Part shown: one piece after another, positions 1 through 11,672 of the stretch
Numbering within the stretch: position 1 is the first letter of the stretch
How the letters are laid out: every line of letters starts with the position of its first letter
Source of the DNA: Atriophallophorus winterbourni
Taxonomy: Eukaryota > Platyhelminthes > Trematoda > Plagiorchiida > Microphallidae
NCBI GenBank assembly: GCA_013407085.1
Contig: JACCGJ010010185.1
Location: 1-64,000 of the forward strand
Length of the DNA: 64,000 nucleotides
Direction: 5' to 3'
The notes under the pieces: model-generated
The model's database searches: none
What the model was told of the DNA's origin: nothing
The model's input: the letters and a program-made list of their open reading frames with translations, nothing else
Made by a program: the position numbers and the translations under genes

Positions 1-1079
1 ATCGCTGTTTGCTTTGTTTTGGATGTTAAGCTCATGTCTGGTGGCCGAGGGTGATGTTCTGTATATCAACCAAAAACTCGTGATTAGGATCAAAATCAAC
101 TATATTTCAACTACTTTCACTTCATGGTTATGCACAATAACAAATTCACACTATAGTCGGATGGCTCTCGGGATATGTACTTATTCATTGAATGAGATAT
201 TGAGAATCCTTTGATGCCAATATATTGAAGTAAATTATAATAGCTTGGTAATAACATGTACAGTTTAAGCTCCTGAAACTATTTCATGCAGACAAACTTC
301 AAACGTAGAAATTGGTATGAACTCCAAAAAAGAGTGTACCCTTCATCTGATGGAATTCGTGTTGATCGGTTTGGGTTAGAAACACTTCAAGGCCTAAAAA
401 AAGTTAAGTTAAGTTAAGATTGCCAAAAATATATATTGTGGTAGATGAAGTGTTATTTAATGACATTTCTTGTTTTGGCGAATATCATTAATCTGTCTAA
501 GTTCCTTTGACATAAAGGAACTTTACACAAAGACTGCTATAAGTCATTATCAGTTTAGATCAGTTCATCTGTCAAACAGCTGTAAATGGCTGACGAGAAA
601 ATCGAGCATCCAGAATTGCTGTCGTTAGAAAGATTCAAAGAATGCCCATCGCGGTGAAATTTGGTATCCTCGTCGAATGCGATGATACGTCAGGTGTTTT
701 TCAGGCCGTCATTCGGTCTGGGTAAAACGGAAAATGTTTTTTCTTCACAAATCCGGTGAGAGGTTAGCTATGGAAAATTTGTGTGTCAAATAAAAACATG
801 ACATTTAAAAATAGGCATTGTATAATTGAATGTGTTGCTTTTTATATGTCGTAGTGAAAACTGCACAAATTTAAAATGAAAATCATTTTCATGCTAATTA
901 CATCGAGAAGCGATCTGAATATTCATCGAGAAAAGTAAGTGAAAAGCTGATGCCACGAGGCATCAAAACACCTTTTGAAAGCACATACCGATCAACAAGC
1001 AACTAATTCGTCAGTCAGCATTTTTCAGAAGATTGACACTCTTTCACTGAAGTTTTGGCTTAGATTCAGACGATTGTGA
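1..1079. other. Noncoding outer part of left arm
   Basis: No convincing gene is seen. Positions 401-419 hold a short tandem array (about four units of AAGTT) after an A-run, which looks like the 3' tail of a plus-strand LINE whose body is not recognisable; the mirror copy lies at about 47,440-47,458. This stretch is nearly identical to 46,790-47,858 in reverse complement, with one difference in the first ~420 bases. Short open frames here show no recognisable domain. Confidence 0.6.
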
Positions 1080-1815
1080 TTTCACGCCGAAACCTTCCAG
1101 GAATTTAAAGGTTCTTATTAGTTCATTTATAGACGCCATAGACAGAATAGTCTTAAAGAAATTAGACGTTCCGCGTATGATTTTTCTGACATCACTTCAA
1201 ACATATTGGTATCCATAAGGTTGACCCCCTCTAGTGGTAATATGTCTCTTTGGAATAAAGTGCCCTAGAATTGCACGTAATATTCTAAATTCGGCCTGAC
1301 AATCGCCATATTTATAAAGAGTTAAACACTGTCGGCGTTCCACATGTCAGAACAGATTTAAGCCTAAAGAGTTATACTCTACCTCGTTGTGCAGCGAAGG
1401 CACATCGCGCAGCTCATTTAAAACCTGCTGTTACGACTACACCTAAATCTACAAGCTTTTGAGTATTTACGATCGATCTTACCTCTAGTTTCAGTAACTG
1501 TGATTTTATCGACTGCTGCAGACAACAAAAGACATTTACTATAATTCACGCGCAGGTCCCAATCATGTGACTTTTAATGACCTTCGAAATATCTCTCAAC
1601 AGATCATCGTGATCACTGGATACGGTGAATTTGACATCAGAAGCAAACATGTAGCAGGGACATGAGAATTGCGACGCCATATCATGGATGAATACCAGGA
1701 ATATTATTGTGCTTAGTGCTGAACCTTGGGAGAACCACCAGTAGATTTTGCGAAATCAGAGGTAGTATCACCTACACGGACCTGTAAGTATCTATCGTGA
1801 ATAAAAATGCTCATT
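1080..1815 (-). pseudogene. LINE-K reverse transcriptase fragment (left arm)
   Basis: Read on the minus strand, broken frames give a Jockey/CR1-type reverse transcriptase: a strand like FIHDRYLQVRVGDTTS leading to a degenerate GVPQGS-type motif, then IFLVFIHDMASQF and MFASDVKFTVSS at the place of the catalytic FADD motif. C-terminal pieces RPNLEYY and YAERLISLRLFCL follow. The second catalytic aspartate is not in its normal context (ASDV). Several stops and frameshifts make it non-functional. A matching copy lies at 46,050-46,790, so the decay predates the inverted duplication. No N-terminal half or endonuclease is seen beside it. Confidence 0.75.
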
Positions 1816-2199
1816 TTTATTCATTTCCATCGCACACACACTAAAAAGCAAATCCTGAATGATTAACCGATTTTTTCAAATTTTGTTTTTATGCAAATCA
1901 AATTAGCATCTTGATTGCTCGCATTTGGAATCGAAAATGTTTGTCGAGATGTTAATAATAAAACATCAAAATAGCACTGGAATGTTAGCATACATTTAAC
2001 GTAAATCATATGATTAAAATTCTTATTCGCATGCTGTATTTTGAATTTTATATATGAGCCCCAAATAATTTTCATGTTTTCACCTTCGAAGGACTCATCG
2101 GTTGAACGGGGTTCAAGAATTTCATGCAATGAATTTCTCGAACGTACGAATGCTGATCCTTGCAAGCGAAATTATCATGCAATCAATATCGAAGTCTGC

Positions 2200-2511
2200 G
2201 CTCACCAATTGTTCTAATGGATGTTGTACGTGTGCACGACCGACATCACGTGTTTTTTTGATTCCATCGATATAGGCTGTGTCGGTTTGGTGCGAAAGAT
2301 TGCGGATTGAATTCGCCACCTTCTAATTGCACTCAGTAGGCGTGCTCTGAACAAGATCGCCCAAATCACAATCGCAATGACTAGCACTACCGCTATGCAG
2401 CTGCGATGGTCCCCGGTTCAATTCCAGGGATGTCAACTGTTCGCGTTTCGGATTTCGCTGCAATTCCTCCGTAGATTGGTTAATTCAAGTTGAATTCATA
2501 ACACAAGCCTG
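2200..2511 (-). pseudogene. Decayed transmembrane exon (left arm outer copy)
   Basis: Reverse complement resembles the intact exon at 15,461-15,726: acceptor-like TTACCCAG, then a stretch matching IYGGI, ETRTVDIPGIEPG, the hydrophobic segment and the basic RRWRIQSAIFRTKPT tail. A stop falls early (NLN then TAA) and bases are lost in the membrane segment, so it cannot be read through. The same early damage is in the mirror copy at 45,350-45,650, so this copy was already dead before the arms were duplicated. It abuts the 3' end of LINE-A, which inserted in the intron just upstream. Confidence 0.75.
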
Positions 2512-2818
2512 GGTAAATAATGTTGCCAATTTTAATATCATTCCCATTTCAATGTTTATTCATAGATTTCTTCATAGATTATATGCGGGTAAAAAGCTAT
2601 GCATTACAAGACCCACAAAAATGTACATTGGGTCGGATGGTGAAAAATATCGAAATATAGTTAGATTATTGTCAAACATAAAAACATACTTGTACATGTG
2701 GATATCTAGTTATTTCTTGAAAACTTCAACGGTTCCAGATTGTACCACATGTGTATGTAAACTGTTTAACAGTTGCACATTGCGAACGGAAAATGCATAT
2801 TTGCTGCAGTTCAACCTG

Positions 2819-4407
2819 TTATGCTGTTGGTAAATTTTCGATTAGTGACCTCGCAGATGTGTGGGAAAGATGAAATAAATGACCGCAAATGTGATTTGTT
2901 TGATTGAGCACTTTCAAAATGAATATTAGTGCTCCTCGTTCCCGTCTGTATTCAGCCGAATGAAAATTAAGCAATTTAAGTCGCGTTTCGTATGGATAAT
3001 TTGATAGTCCCAGGACAAGTTTTGTCGCTCCGCGCTGTGGAGTTTCTAATAGCAGAATATCTTCTTTCAACCAAGGATACCATGCCGGTATAGCATATTC
3101 AACATGAGGACGGATGTACGTTGAAATCAATTTGCAGGCAATATTGGGGTCAAACAGACCTAGGACTCTTCTCAGGAGACCCAATTTGTTTTCAGCTTTG
3201 CAGGCAGCCAGTCGACATTGCATTGAGTTTTCTAAATCTGATTGGATAACCGCACGTAAATCGTTTTCGGAGGAGGCGGGTTTAATAACTGCGCGACCAA
3301 GATAATATTCTTTGCTCGACTTGCTTTTGAGAGACAATAGGTTGCATTTCGAAGCAGTCGGGTGCATTTCGTTGTCTATTGACCAAGTGTGAATCATATC
3401 GATATCCCGTTGCAGGTTCTGCGTGTCGTCTGTGGAGTTTATCTTGCGCCGAAGCTTTGCCTCATCAGCGAAAATAAGCACGGACGACTGTAATAGAGTA
3501 GGAAAGTCGTTTATATATATTAAAAACAAAAGCGGTCCGAAAACTGATCCTTCCGGGACACCACGGGCAACTTACTCGACTTGGATAGTTCGTTTTTGAC
3601 TCTCACGTACATCTCACGAGATATCATCCATTCTTTAATCCATGCATGCAGTTTACCCTGTACTCCGTAAATGATTAGTTTAGACGAAAGTATTTCGTGA
3701 TTCACACGATCGGAGGCTTTTGAGAAATCAACATAAATTACGTCCCCGGAATTGCCGGCATCTAGTAGCTCAGGCCAAGATTCCTTTGCTAATAGCAAGT
3801 TTGTCAGGCAGGATCGTTTTATCCTGACTTCAAGATGTGGCTTGGAGAATAAATTAATAATCTCAAAGTTATTCCGTAAAGCATCAGATATTATGGACTC
3901 CATTAATTTTGATAGCACTGGTAATAACGATATCGGGCGATAGTGTAAAGGATCATTTCTTTTGCCACCCTTGTACATGGGACTAATCAGGGCATTTTTC
4001 AAAGTTTCTGGTACAAAGCTCTGCTCGAACATCATCGTGAATACGTCAGATGCCGGTATTGCCAATTTGGAAAATACATTGTGCAAAATGTTTGCGTGTG
4101 AATTGTCTAAACCGGGTGAGCCTGTTCTCTTAATCATCATTAATTTTGATTGAACAACTTTGGGGGGAAACTGCACCCCGTGAAGAATTAGCAGGCTGCA
4201 GCTGTCAGAGTTTATTGGCTTTCTATGGGTCGACACTTGTGAGATAACTGATGCGAATTGTTGTCGCAAATCGTTAGCGCAATCTTTAAATGACGTCACT
4301 ATTCCGGAGGTCGTTGACGTGTTTATACAATGCTTTGGGATATATAATGAATTTTTCGACAACACTGATTTGGTAATCTTCTCTGTCTTTTCGAATGAGG
4401 CAGACAC
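2819..4407 (-). pseudogene. LINE-A reverse transcriptase, left copy
   Basis: Minus-strand reverse transcriptase in two frames. The N-terminal 295 codons (3,520-4,407) include SPMYKGGKRNDPLHYRPISL and VIYVDFSKASDRVNHEIL. The GVPQGS motif region is broken by a frameshift at about 3,530-3,580. The C-terminal 236 codons (2,819-3,529) include LIYINDFPTLL, then LIFADEAKL where FADD is expected, and ISTYIRPHVEYAIPAWYPWL. The catalytic pair is therefore changed from AD-D to AD-E. The right-arm copy has the same FADE, so the change was already in the ancestor. Not functional. Confidence 0.87.
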
Positions 4408-4567
4408 ACTTTTTTCGCTATAACGTTTAGTAGCACCAAGTTATCCCAGACGGATCGTCCAACTATTTAAATCACGCATTGTCAGGCTTACACATCCATT
4501 TCCGAGTACTGCTTCTGAGAGGCTTTTTCGGACGCTGTTTGCTGTATATTATTTTTACCTTTGATGA

Positions 4568-5428
4568 TCAGTTAATGATAATATGAAGTTGACTGTAAAA
4601 CGTTTCCCAGATTTCCTTAGCTGATTCGAGTTCAATGAAATCCCATCGATTTGCAGTAGTAAGAGCTCGAAGCAAGTCATAGTTCACGGTTGCATACGTT
4701 CGTTGAGTATTTCCCGCTGGTTCGTATTGATAAGTATAATCAAATGTCATGACAAAATGATCACTCAATCCGAGTGGAGCTGTATAGGAAACAGTTTCTA
4801 TCATGAGTTTCTCGTTTGTAAGTATGATTTCCAGGCTAGATGGGGTTTGTTCAGATTGAAATCGCGTTGGTTGTTGCACATGGTTGTAAAGAGGAGTGCG
4901 AGTCATTATTTCTTGAAGAAAATTTTCGAATGAATCGTCACCTATAATGTGTGTTGCAAGGGTCGGTACATTAAAATCACCGAGGAGAAGCGAATGTGAA
5001 TATGTGAGCTTCAATGCAAAACGTATTGCATTAGAGAGAACAGTGTCAGCGGCAGATCATGAAGAAGAGGGTCGATAAATAAATGCTTAAAAGCACTTAT
5101 GTTTATCATGTAGGTGAAAATAGGAAAACAATGTATTTGGAACATCTAAATTTGGGGAAAGAAGTATAGTGCAGTTGATGCTTTCATGTAAGTAAAGGAG
5201 TACAATGTCACCTTTTGTTGCTCGATCTTTTGTGTAAATCATCATATGAGGAATTTTAAGTTCAAAGTCATGTACAGAATTACACAACCAGGTTTCTGTC
5301 ACTGCAATCAAATCCCAAGACGCCACGGTCGCACGTGAATGCAGTTCTGTGAACTTGACCAGAAAGCTCTGAGCATTGGTGTAACAGCATGATGAAGATT
5401 TGATTTTTGTTGACGATAAAATGCTCAT
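4568..5428 (-). pseudogene. LINE-A endonuclease (exo_endo_phos type), left copy
   Basis: Apurinic-type endonuclease domain that nicks the target for reverse transcription. The first part (5,087-5,428) has SCCYTNAQSFLVKFTEL, IAVTETWL and VLLYLHESINC. The second part (4,568-5,014) has LLLGDFNVP, HNHVQQPTRF-like text and LSDHFVMTFDY, matching the family's GDFN and SDH motifs. A break at about 5,015-5,086 separates them. About 85% amino-acid identity by eye to the right-arm copy at 42,414-43,265, which is open through the whole domain. Confidence 0.82.
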
Positions 5429-5540
5429 AGTAGTGGATTCGCCGACCCGAGATTGGTCGGCTGCTCCACGTTTTTTGTCTCAGGTGCATTTGATTGACTT
5501 GGTAGCGAAGTCATGTCAGGAACAATAGTGTTCGTGCGTC

Positions 5541-6790
5541 TTATGTCATATACAGCCCGAATACTAATTTCAGGAGGTGCAAATTTTCGGCATTGATATC
5601 ACGCCTCGAGTATTCTATTTTTATCTCATCTGTGCTGAATGATACTTTGAGAGGAGGAGGCTGATGCGATTCATTTTTCGGTATAAGACGCATAAGACGA
5701 GTCGTTATTATGTCCTTTAAACCCAGCATCTCTTGTAAAAATCTCCATTCATTGCAATAGTGTTGCAGAAGTTTGCTGGATTCTACTTTGTTCAAAATGG
5801 GTACACCATGAACTATAACAGCTCTGTGATTTGTAGCCTCTTTTGCTAGTTCCGGATTATTAAGACGAATTTGCCGTGCTTCCCAAGAAACGTCCGGAAA
5901 TATTTGCAGAGTCGATTTGTTTATAATTAAGAGTGATGAGGCGAGCAACATATTTTCTACATCTAAGACGGACATGAGCACTACACGCAGTAACCTGGGT
6001 GTGTTCGCACGAGGTGTGTTCGGGGGTCTAAACAATCGTGTATTCGACGCATCTGAGGCAGTGATGTCTAAGCTTCTGCAAAGGTCATTCCATCGTTACC
6101 TATCATCTGCTCCGCTTTGTTTTAGCGATGGCGAAGTTGATTCAATGAGATTACGACAAATTACCGTTAGATCTTCATTGTTTGTCTTTGGAGAGGTTTC
6201 AGTGTTCAAACACTTCGGTCTAAGCTTATGCACCTCCTTCGATAATTCTGAACTTTTATTCACTTGACTACAGGTCTGATTCGCAGGCTCATCGGTCGTA
6301 CCGAGTTGTTGAAAGGGACCTTTGTCGATTTCTGGAAAAATCAGCGTTTCCCTATATCTCACGCGGTTAATGTGGTTACGGACTGCGTTCAGAATTGGTT
6401 TCAGCGCTCTCTGACATGCAAATTTTTGAGGAGACTCTAACGTGTTTCGAAGCCGTTTAAAGGTCGGTTCTACAGCGAACATGCGTATTTCCCATAATTG
6501 AATCAGAGTTTTCGGATCTTGATAAATCACTAGTTACTTTCAATCTGCATGGATTACATATATAGCAGATGACTGGTAATTCTTCATTATTAATTTGATT
6601 CACAAATTCAGATGATGAATACTCTTCACAGTTCGCATGAATAGCAATTGAACACAAGTTACATTTAACTTGACGCGATCTGGCACTGACCGGCTTTCGA
6701 CAAAAGTAGGCAATTTTTACAAGCCTCGTCGTTAGGTCCTATTAAGTTCACGTTGTCGGTCATCGTTACAATTTCGCGAGATCGAGTCAA
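5541..6790 (-). pseudogene. LINE-A ORF1 (PHD finger and RRM-like protein), left copy
   Basis: Broken ORF1 of the LINE, presumed to bind element RNA. From the N-terminus: a DEACKNC block, then a PHD-like finger with CSIAIHANC and ICYICNPC (6,457-6,680). A middle region at 6,096-6,530 has a conserved ICRNLIES block. A C-terminal RRM-like part at 5,541-6,035 has SVLDVENMLLASSLLI, IFPDVS and AVIVHGVPILN. A frameshift before the first cysteines of the finger is shared with the right-arm copy and so is old. Further shifts separate the three pieces. Finger-bearing ORF1 proteins are known in CR1/L2-type elements; the exact role here is inference. Confidence 0.75.
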
Positions 6791-7216
6791 TACACTTAAC
6801 GAAGCGGTCAATTATCGATCGGTGCCTCTCGGTGGAGTTCAAAAACGAGTAGATGCGATGCAGTGAAATCCGACGGACAGTAAAATGGCCTACAATTTCA
6901 CGTAAAGACAGTTCTGTGAGATTTGATCGGACAGCGTTGAAATAACTAACAGTAAATAACACATAGCGAGATATTCGTGTTGGTATCCGAGTTGTTGCGT
7001 AATTCTGGATTGGAAGCAATGTTGCAATGAAATGTTGGGTAGAATCTGGAAGTTCTGGTTTTCAAAAATTCACGTTTCTCCGACTTCCGAATGATGAAGT
7101 TCAGACGAGTTCAATGATATAAGAACCGTCTAGATCCATCAATAGAGCGAGCAATAAGATACAAAATTACGAGAGCACAAATTTATACGTCCACACCGTA
7201 GCCTGTATGCCTTGAG

Positions 7217-8295
7217 TTCAAATTGTTACCTTGTATATATATACTGACATTCATCGCCTGATTATGGCAAACGGCAAACGGGTGCATCAAGAGAACAGTA
7301 CTTAAGTTTTATGCTCCTGGCGCAGAAGACTTCGATTCAATCTTTTATCTACACTTGGTTTCTATTTAGCACAAAAATCAATTGATTTTTAAATCTCTAA
7401 TTTTTTTTCATTTAGCCAAAATTACCACCGAGTTACTGTATTAAATTATTGCATACGGTTACATGGTTGTGTACAGTGGCGCTAAATAAACAAGTAATTT
7501 GTCAGTTCTGAATGTTATTTTGCGTTTTAATTCAGATTGTGTAGGAGATAATGTTTTCATTGCATCAAGAATAACAGAAATGGTAAAGGATAATTAAGAG
7601 CTGTAGGGCGATTATGATCAACGATTCTAGTTAACACAAGGCACTTATAGAGGGTGAGAATCCTTACCATGGGCCCAAATGATTTTATGTTTTATCCAAA
7701 ATTCTTATACCCGTATTTGGTGTAATGAAACTTCGAGTTGAATTAAAAAATTAGTGTGCGATCCGTTTTCACTTCGAAACTAAAACTTCGTCAGTTATGT
7801 TTTTATTGTTAGAATTAGAAAATAAAATAAATAGAACCCCATCTCTGATTGATCCTGCCACTTAGCAGCTTATTGAAATCACTGTGGAGTCCAATCACGT
7901 AAACAAGTGACTGAGACGTCACAGCTTGATTTCGGTGTAACGTCAATTGACACCACTTCATATGTTGATTAATCTACGAGTGTGGCCAATCTAACTAAAG
8001 TTGAATAGTATTAATTCAACTTGAATTGCAATTTGTTTGTTAGAGTGACATTATCTTTTGTATATATCTAGGCCTAATCCACCTTGTTGACCGCAAGGCT
8101 GCCAGACTGCGTGATTTCTGCTGACACGTAAGCAAGTGATCCATATATTGTTTAATGCCATGCCATAATACATCAACGTTCCGAGTTCATCTTAGTGCTC
8201 GGTGTTCAACACATTTACAGGTGAAGCTGAGTTACTGAGAGACTGTTGCGCTGTCCCTATCTGTGGACGTTTTTCTGGCAGTGGATACTATTTAC
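7217..8295 (+). repeat. X repeat, copy X1
   Basis: First of four copies of a ~1.05-kb noncoding repeat. It is an inverted copy of X2 (14,380-15,395) inside the left arm; the stretch 7,848-7,975 differs from X2 at about seven of 135 positions by eye. It begins near a CATTCATCGCCTGATTATGG stretch shared by all copies. In X2 and X3 the same sequence forms the intron between the FnIII and transmembrane exons, so X1 is an inverted duplicate of that intron. Confidence 0.85.
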
Positions 8296-8639
8296 TTCAC
8301 ATTATTTGATTAATCAAAGGCTCGTCTAAGAGTGCACATTGTTTGATTCTATCTCGGGGAAATAAGGAAGCGAATAAAGCCCTTGTGGACTTCTCAGTTG
8401 TCTACACGGTTTCTCACAACGTGTCTGCAACTATTGGCTGGAATGCCTTGTGAACAGATTACGCGATTGCAATTAAAATCTATAGAAAAAATGTTCTGGG
8501 TCCGAAAGCGACTAGGTCGAGAACTTTACTTTCCATGATAAACTTCCATATCGACAAAATTATTTGAAGAAAAACAAGCCTGAAATTGATTATATTTTAT
8601 CTGTTGATGTTCATGAAATCTAATTCATTTGTCTTACGA
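8296..8639 (+). other. Core sequence left of LINE-B insertion
   Basis: Single-copy part of the small palindrome, paired with 39,519-39,844 of the other arm. No coding potential is seen. It ends at the LINE-B junction, TCTTACGA at 8,632-8,639. Confidence 0.6.
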
Positions 8640-8967
8640 CATACTAAGCTGACGTGCGGTCGCATTTTTTTGCTCTGACGCTTTTGACCGTTTCTTCGCC
8701 AAATCTACTCGGATTTTAACAATTCCAAAACCCTTTGTTACATTTTGACCAGAGCTATCGGAATTCGTACATTTGATCTGGTCCATCGATTAACAACAAA
8801 GTTACCGTTTCAACTTTAATATATCAGTTTGCTCACGCGTGCAAACTTTCTCTACAGTTAACTATCGTACGTATCTCATTGCAAAGATCACATCAAACTA
8901 CACATTTTGATACGTCATTCTGTGCTCTACTTTGTGTGGTTATCAAGTTATCACGGATTATTCGTTA

Positions 8968-10415
8968 AATGACTAAACCCAGATGAATCGGCCAGTCGAA
9001 CGAACGACCATTCTTCAACCGGTCGTCCCAATTCAGCCTACAATGCGTGGTCGAGTCACGAGATCCAACACCCACGCGAAAAAATCGATCGATCATGGTG
9101 TGCATACGACGGTTGTTCCCCGGACAGCGACATCAAACCACCTTGACCTCTGCGCCAAGTGCCTGCACCCGGTAAGCAATGATAGTGCTTTGGTTAAATG
9201 TATTTTTTGTGATATACATGTGCACGTGGCCTGCGATGAGTCTTTGACCGATGAGTGTGTAAATATCGTGAATGATAAAAACCTCCAATCCGTTTGCTAT
9301 TTCTGTATTGACTGTACAAATTCAATGGTAAATCGTAATCGCAAGAGTACACAATTCTCTGCTAGAAACGAGACTGATACAATAGAGAATAGATTATTGA
9401 TAATAGAAGAGGAACTTGCAAATTTAAAGAATACTCTACGACCAATAATCAAGACTAAAACAGTTGATTTGAATAATGGAATACGCTCGACCCCACCGCC
9501 ACAGAATGCTCCTGAAAAAGTTAAATTCATACACTGAAGAGATTGATAAAAAGGGCTTAAAGCCGAAACCGTCTACCTCGAATGCTCCATTAACCAAAGC
9601 TGCCTCAAAAAATAAATCGCCTAGTGTTATCTGCACCGATTCGGTATCAAATAAAACGGCCGCGGTCGTATGAAATACTTACGGAGAAAGGCGTTTGCGG
9701 TCGACCTCCGCTACTCACTCTAAAGCTTCTTCCCATGACTCACGAATATTAAATCAAAAAGGTTCACATTCTATAAACAATGACGCTCGGACACGCAACA
9801 AGAATTCTTATGCACTAAGCGTAATATGTACGAATGTTAGCGAGTCCAACGAAAGACTTTTTGATAGGAAACACAAACACGATCTCGATAAATGGTCTCA
9901 ACTATGTCAAGAAATGCAAATTCAGCATGTTATTCCTGGCAAATTGATTCGTTCAACTGGTCACTCCACCTCAGCTCATATTGATCAACCTCGCTTACTA
10001 ATGGTTACACTGAAGTGCGAGGCTGATATCGAGAACATACTGCTAAATTCGTACCGACTAAAGACGGATCCCAATTCAAAGTGCCGGATATATCCCGATG
10101 TACAATGGTGGAAAAATGGGTACTTTAAACAATATGGAAAAAACGGTCTTGCGAAGTATAGTTCTACTTGGTGTACCAGAAAATACCTCCCAAGCATCGG
10201 TTAAGGAAGCCGCAGAGCACAACTTCAAGCAGTGGCTTTACATTGCGTGTTCGCTCGATATTTCAAATGTTGTGGTCACTGAAACTTTTCGGGTGCCTTT
10301 TTCGCCAAAATATAAAGGAGATGGTCCAAAACCACTGAGGATCACGTTTTTAACTAACGACATGGCTGAGATTGTAAAGTCCGAATGGAAAAAGAGCTTT
10401 ACCGAAGGTCGTTAG
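8968..10415 (+). pseudogene. LINE-B ORF1 (PHD finger and RRM-like protein)
   Basis: The likely start MTKP at 8,968 meets a stop after five codons, so the longest frame begins at 8,983. A PHD-type finger follows with CAKC, CIFC, HVHVAC and CYFCIDC (about 9,150-9,320). Next comes a coiled-coil-like NRLLIIEEELANLKNTL, then frame changes at about 9,500 and 9,690. The C-terminal region (9,810-10,415) has SVICTNVSES, DQPRLLMVTLKCEADIENIL, IYPDVQWW, then in another frame IVLLGVPENTSQ and FRVPFSPKYKGDGPKPL. At least three frameshifts make it inactive. The finger cysteines are all present, unlike LINE-C. Confidence 0.82.
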
Positions 10416-10667
10416 ACTTAGTCCACCCAAACCAAGTACCATGATCGAAACACATCCTCGTCTGGGGACAGCAGATGATAGCGTTCCCACCGAAATGGAA
10501 GAAATCGATGCATCAAAGAACGTCGTATATCCGGCTCAAACCGAGTCCGACCAAAAACGTCATACAGGATACCAAATGTAGTTTCATACTCTCAGCGCGC
10601 AATAAGTTGCTCACAAGTTTCAAACTCATCGCGCGTCGGACCAATAGCTACAGCACATGACTCGACA

Positions 10668-11618
10668 TTGTGTAAGACAAATACGATCAGGTGCATATAT
10701 ACAAACACTCAGTGTTCAACTAACAAATTAGCTGAACTATGTGAGCTTTGTGATAGACTTTCACCCGATTTGGTTGCAGTTACAGAGACTTGGTTGCCCT
10801 GCATGACTGACGCTGAGCTTTTGATTCCGAAAATTTCACTACTTCGTCGCGATCGTGATCGAAGATCTGGTGGTGTAGTTGCAGTCTACTATCACGAACG
10901 TTTACCGCAGTGTAACGTCATCGATCATCCTGACCTCAGCATTCCTGATACAACGTGGAATTCAGTAAAACTAGTCAATGGGGATAAATGTACGATCGGC
11001 ATCATTCACCGCTCGCCATCATCCGAAAGCTCATACAATGATTAGCTCACGGAATCCTTACAACACATCACAATATGCCAGACTATGCAATTGCTGATCA
11101 TTGGCGATTTTAATCTCCGGCATCTGTTTTCGAGAGGTGAGCACTCCCTGCATTCGTTTGAAGATAAATTCAAGGTTATAGAATTTGCTTCACTACACGA
11201 TCACGTTCACCAGCCAACTCGCTGGCGGAGTCTTGACCAACCTTCAACCCTTGACCTTGTCTTAACGCCTGAGGCAACCGCGGTAGAGCGTATACAATAC
11301 CTGGCACCACTGGGAAAGTGTGAACATGTTGTGCTTTTGTTTGAAAAGACGAAAGTCATAAGGAAAATACAATTTGAATCCTTAAATATCAGTCTCCGGG
11401 ATGCACACACTCATGAGTTTGATTCAATGGATCCTGGCTCATATTACAATTCGTTTCTAAATTATGTCAATTCGAAGATTTACGAAAACTCGATTTTTGT
11501 ATCACACAAATGCAGCTACAACAACCAGTTTGTTATTCGGAGTAGAACGAAGAAATGGTTAGCTGTTAAACGAGAGTCTTGGGTAACTCATAAGACGGTT
11601 GGTACGGAAGAAACTTGA
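10668..11618 (+). pseudogene. LINE-B endonuclease domain
   Basis: Endonuclease domain with RCIYTNTQCSTNKLAEL, LVAVTETWL, SGGVVAVYYHERL and CTIGIIHRSPSS. An in-frame stop at about 11,043 follows SYND. The same frame then continues with LLIIGDFNLRHLF, HVHQPTRW, STLDLVLTPE and CEHVVLLFE, where the family normally has SDHVVL. The stretch after that is the linker toward the reverse transcriptase. One in-frame stop and a changed SDH motif suggest it is inactive, though overall conservation is good. Confidence 0.85.
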
Positions 11619-11672
11619 AAGCGATTCTGTAAGATACGGAATTACGTCACGACTCTTGTAAGAGAAGATCAC

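Larger units (their letters stand above)
2556..7216 (-). mobile_element. LINE-A, CR1-like non-LTR retrotransposon (left arm)
   Basis: Near full-length LINE on the minus strand. The order from 5' (high coordinate) to 3' is leader, ORF1 with PHD finger and RRM-like region, endonuclease, reverse transcriptase, short 3' UTR. The 3' end carries a near-duplicated tail of about AATCTATGAAGA units (2,555-2,580). The 5' end meets the outer edge of repeat X1. A second copy at 40,941-45,305 is part of the other palindrome arm, so insertion came before the inverted duplication. All domains carry stops or frameshifts. Confidence 0.88.

Noticed and set aside
1..214. Frame at 14-214 and its mirror at 47,645-47,863
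   Set aside because: Kept only because the two arms are almost identical here; no domain or start context.
2405..2430. tRNA B-box-like GGTTCAATTCC
   Set aside because: It is part of the decayed transmembrane exon (GIEPG codons) and has no A box at the right distance.
6732..7019. 95-codon frame in the LINE-A leader, also open in the right arm (41,084-41,422)
   Set aside because: The arm copies differ at about 18 of 95 residues, mostly amino-acid changes, so the frame shows no sign of selection. It is most likely 5' leader.
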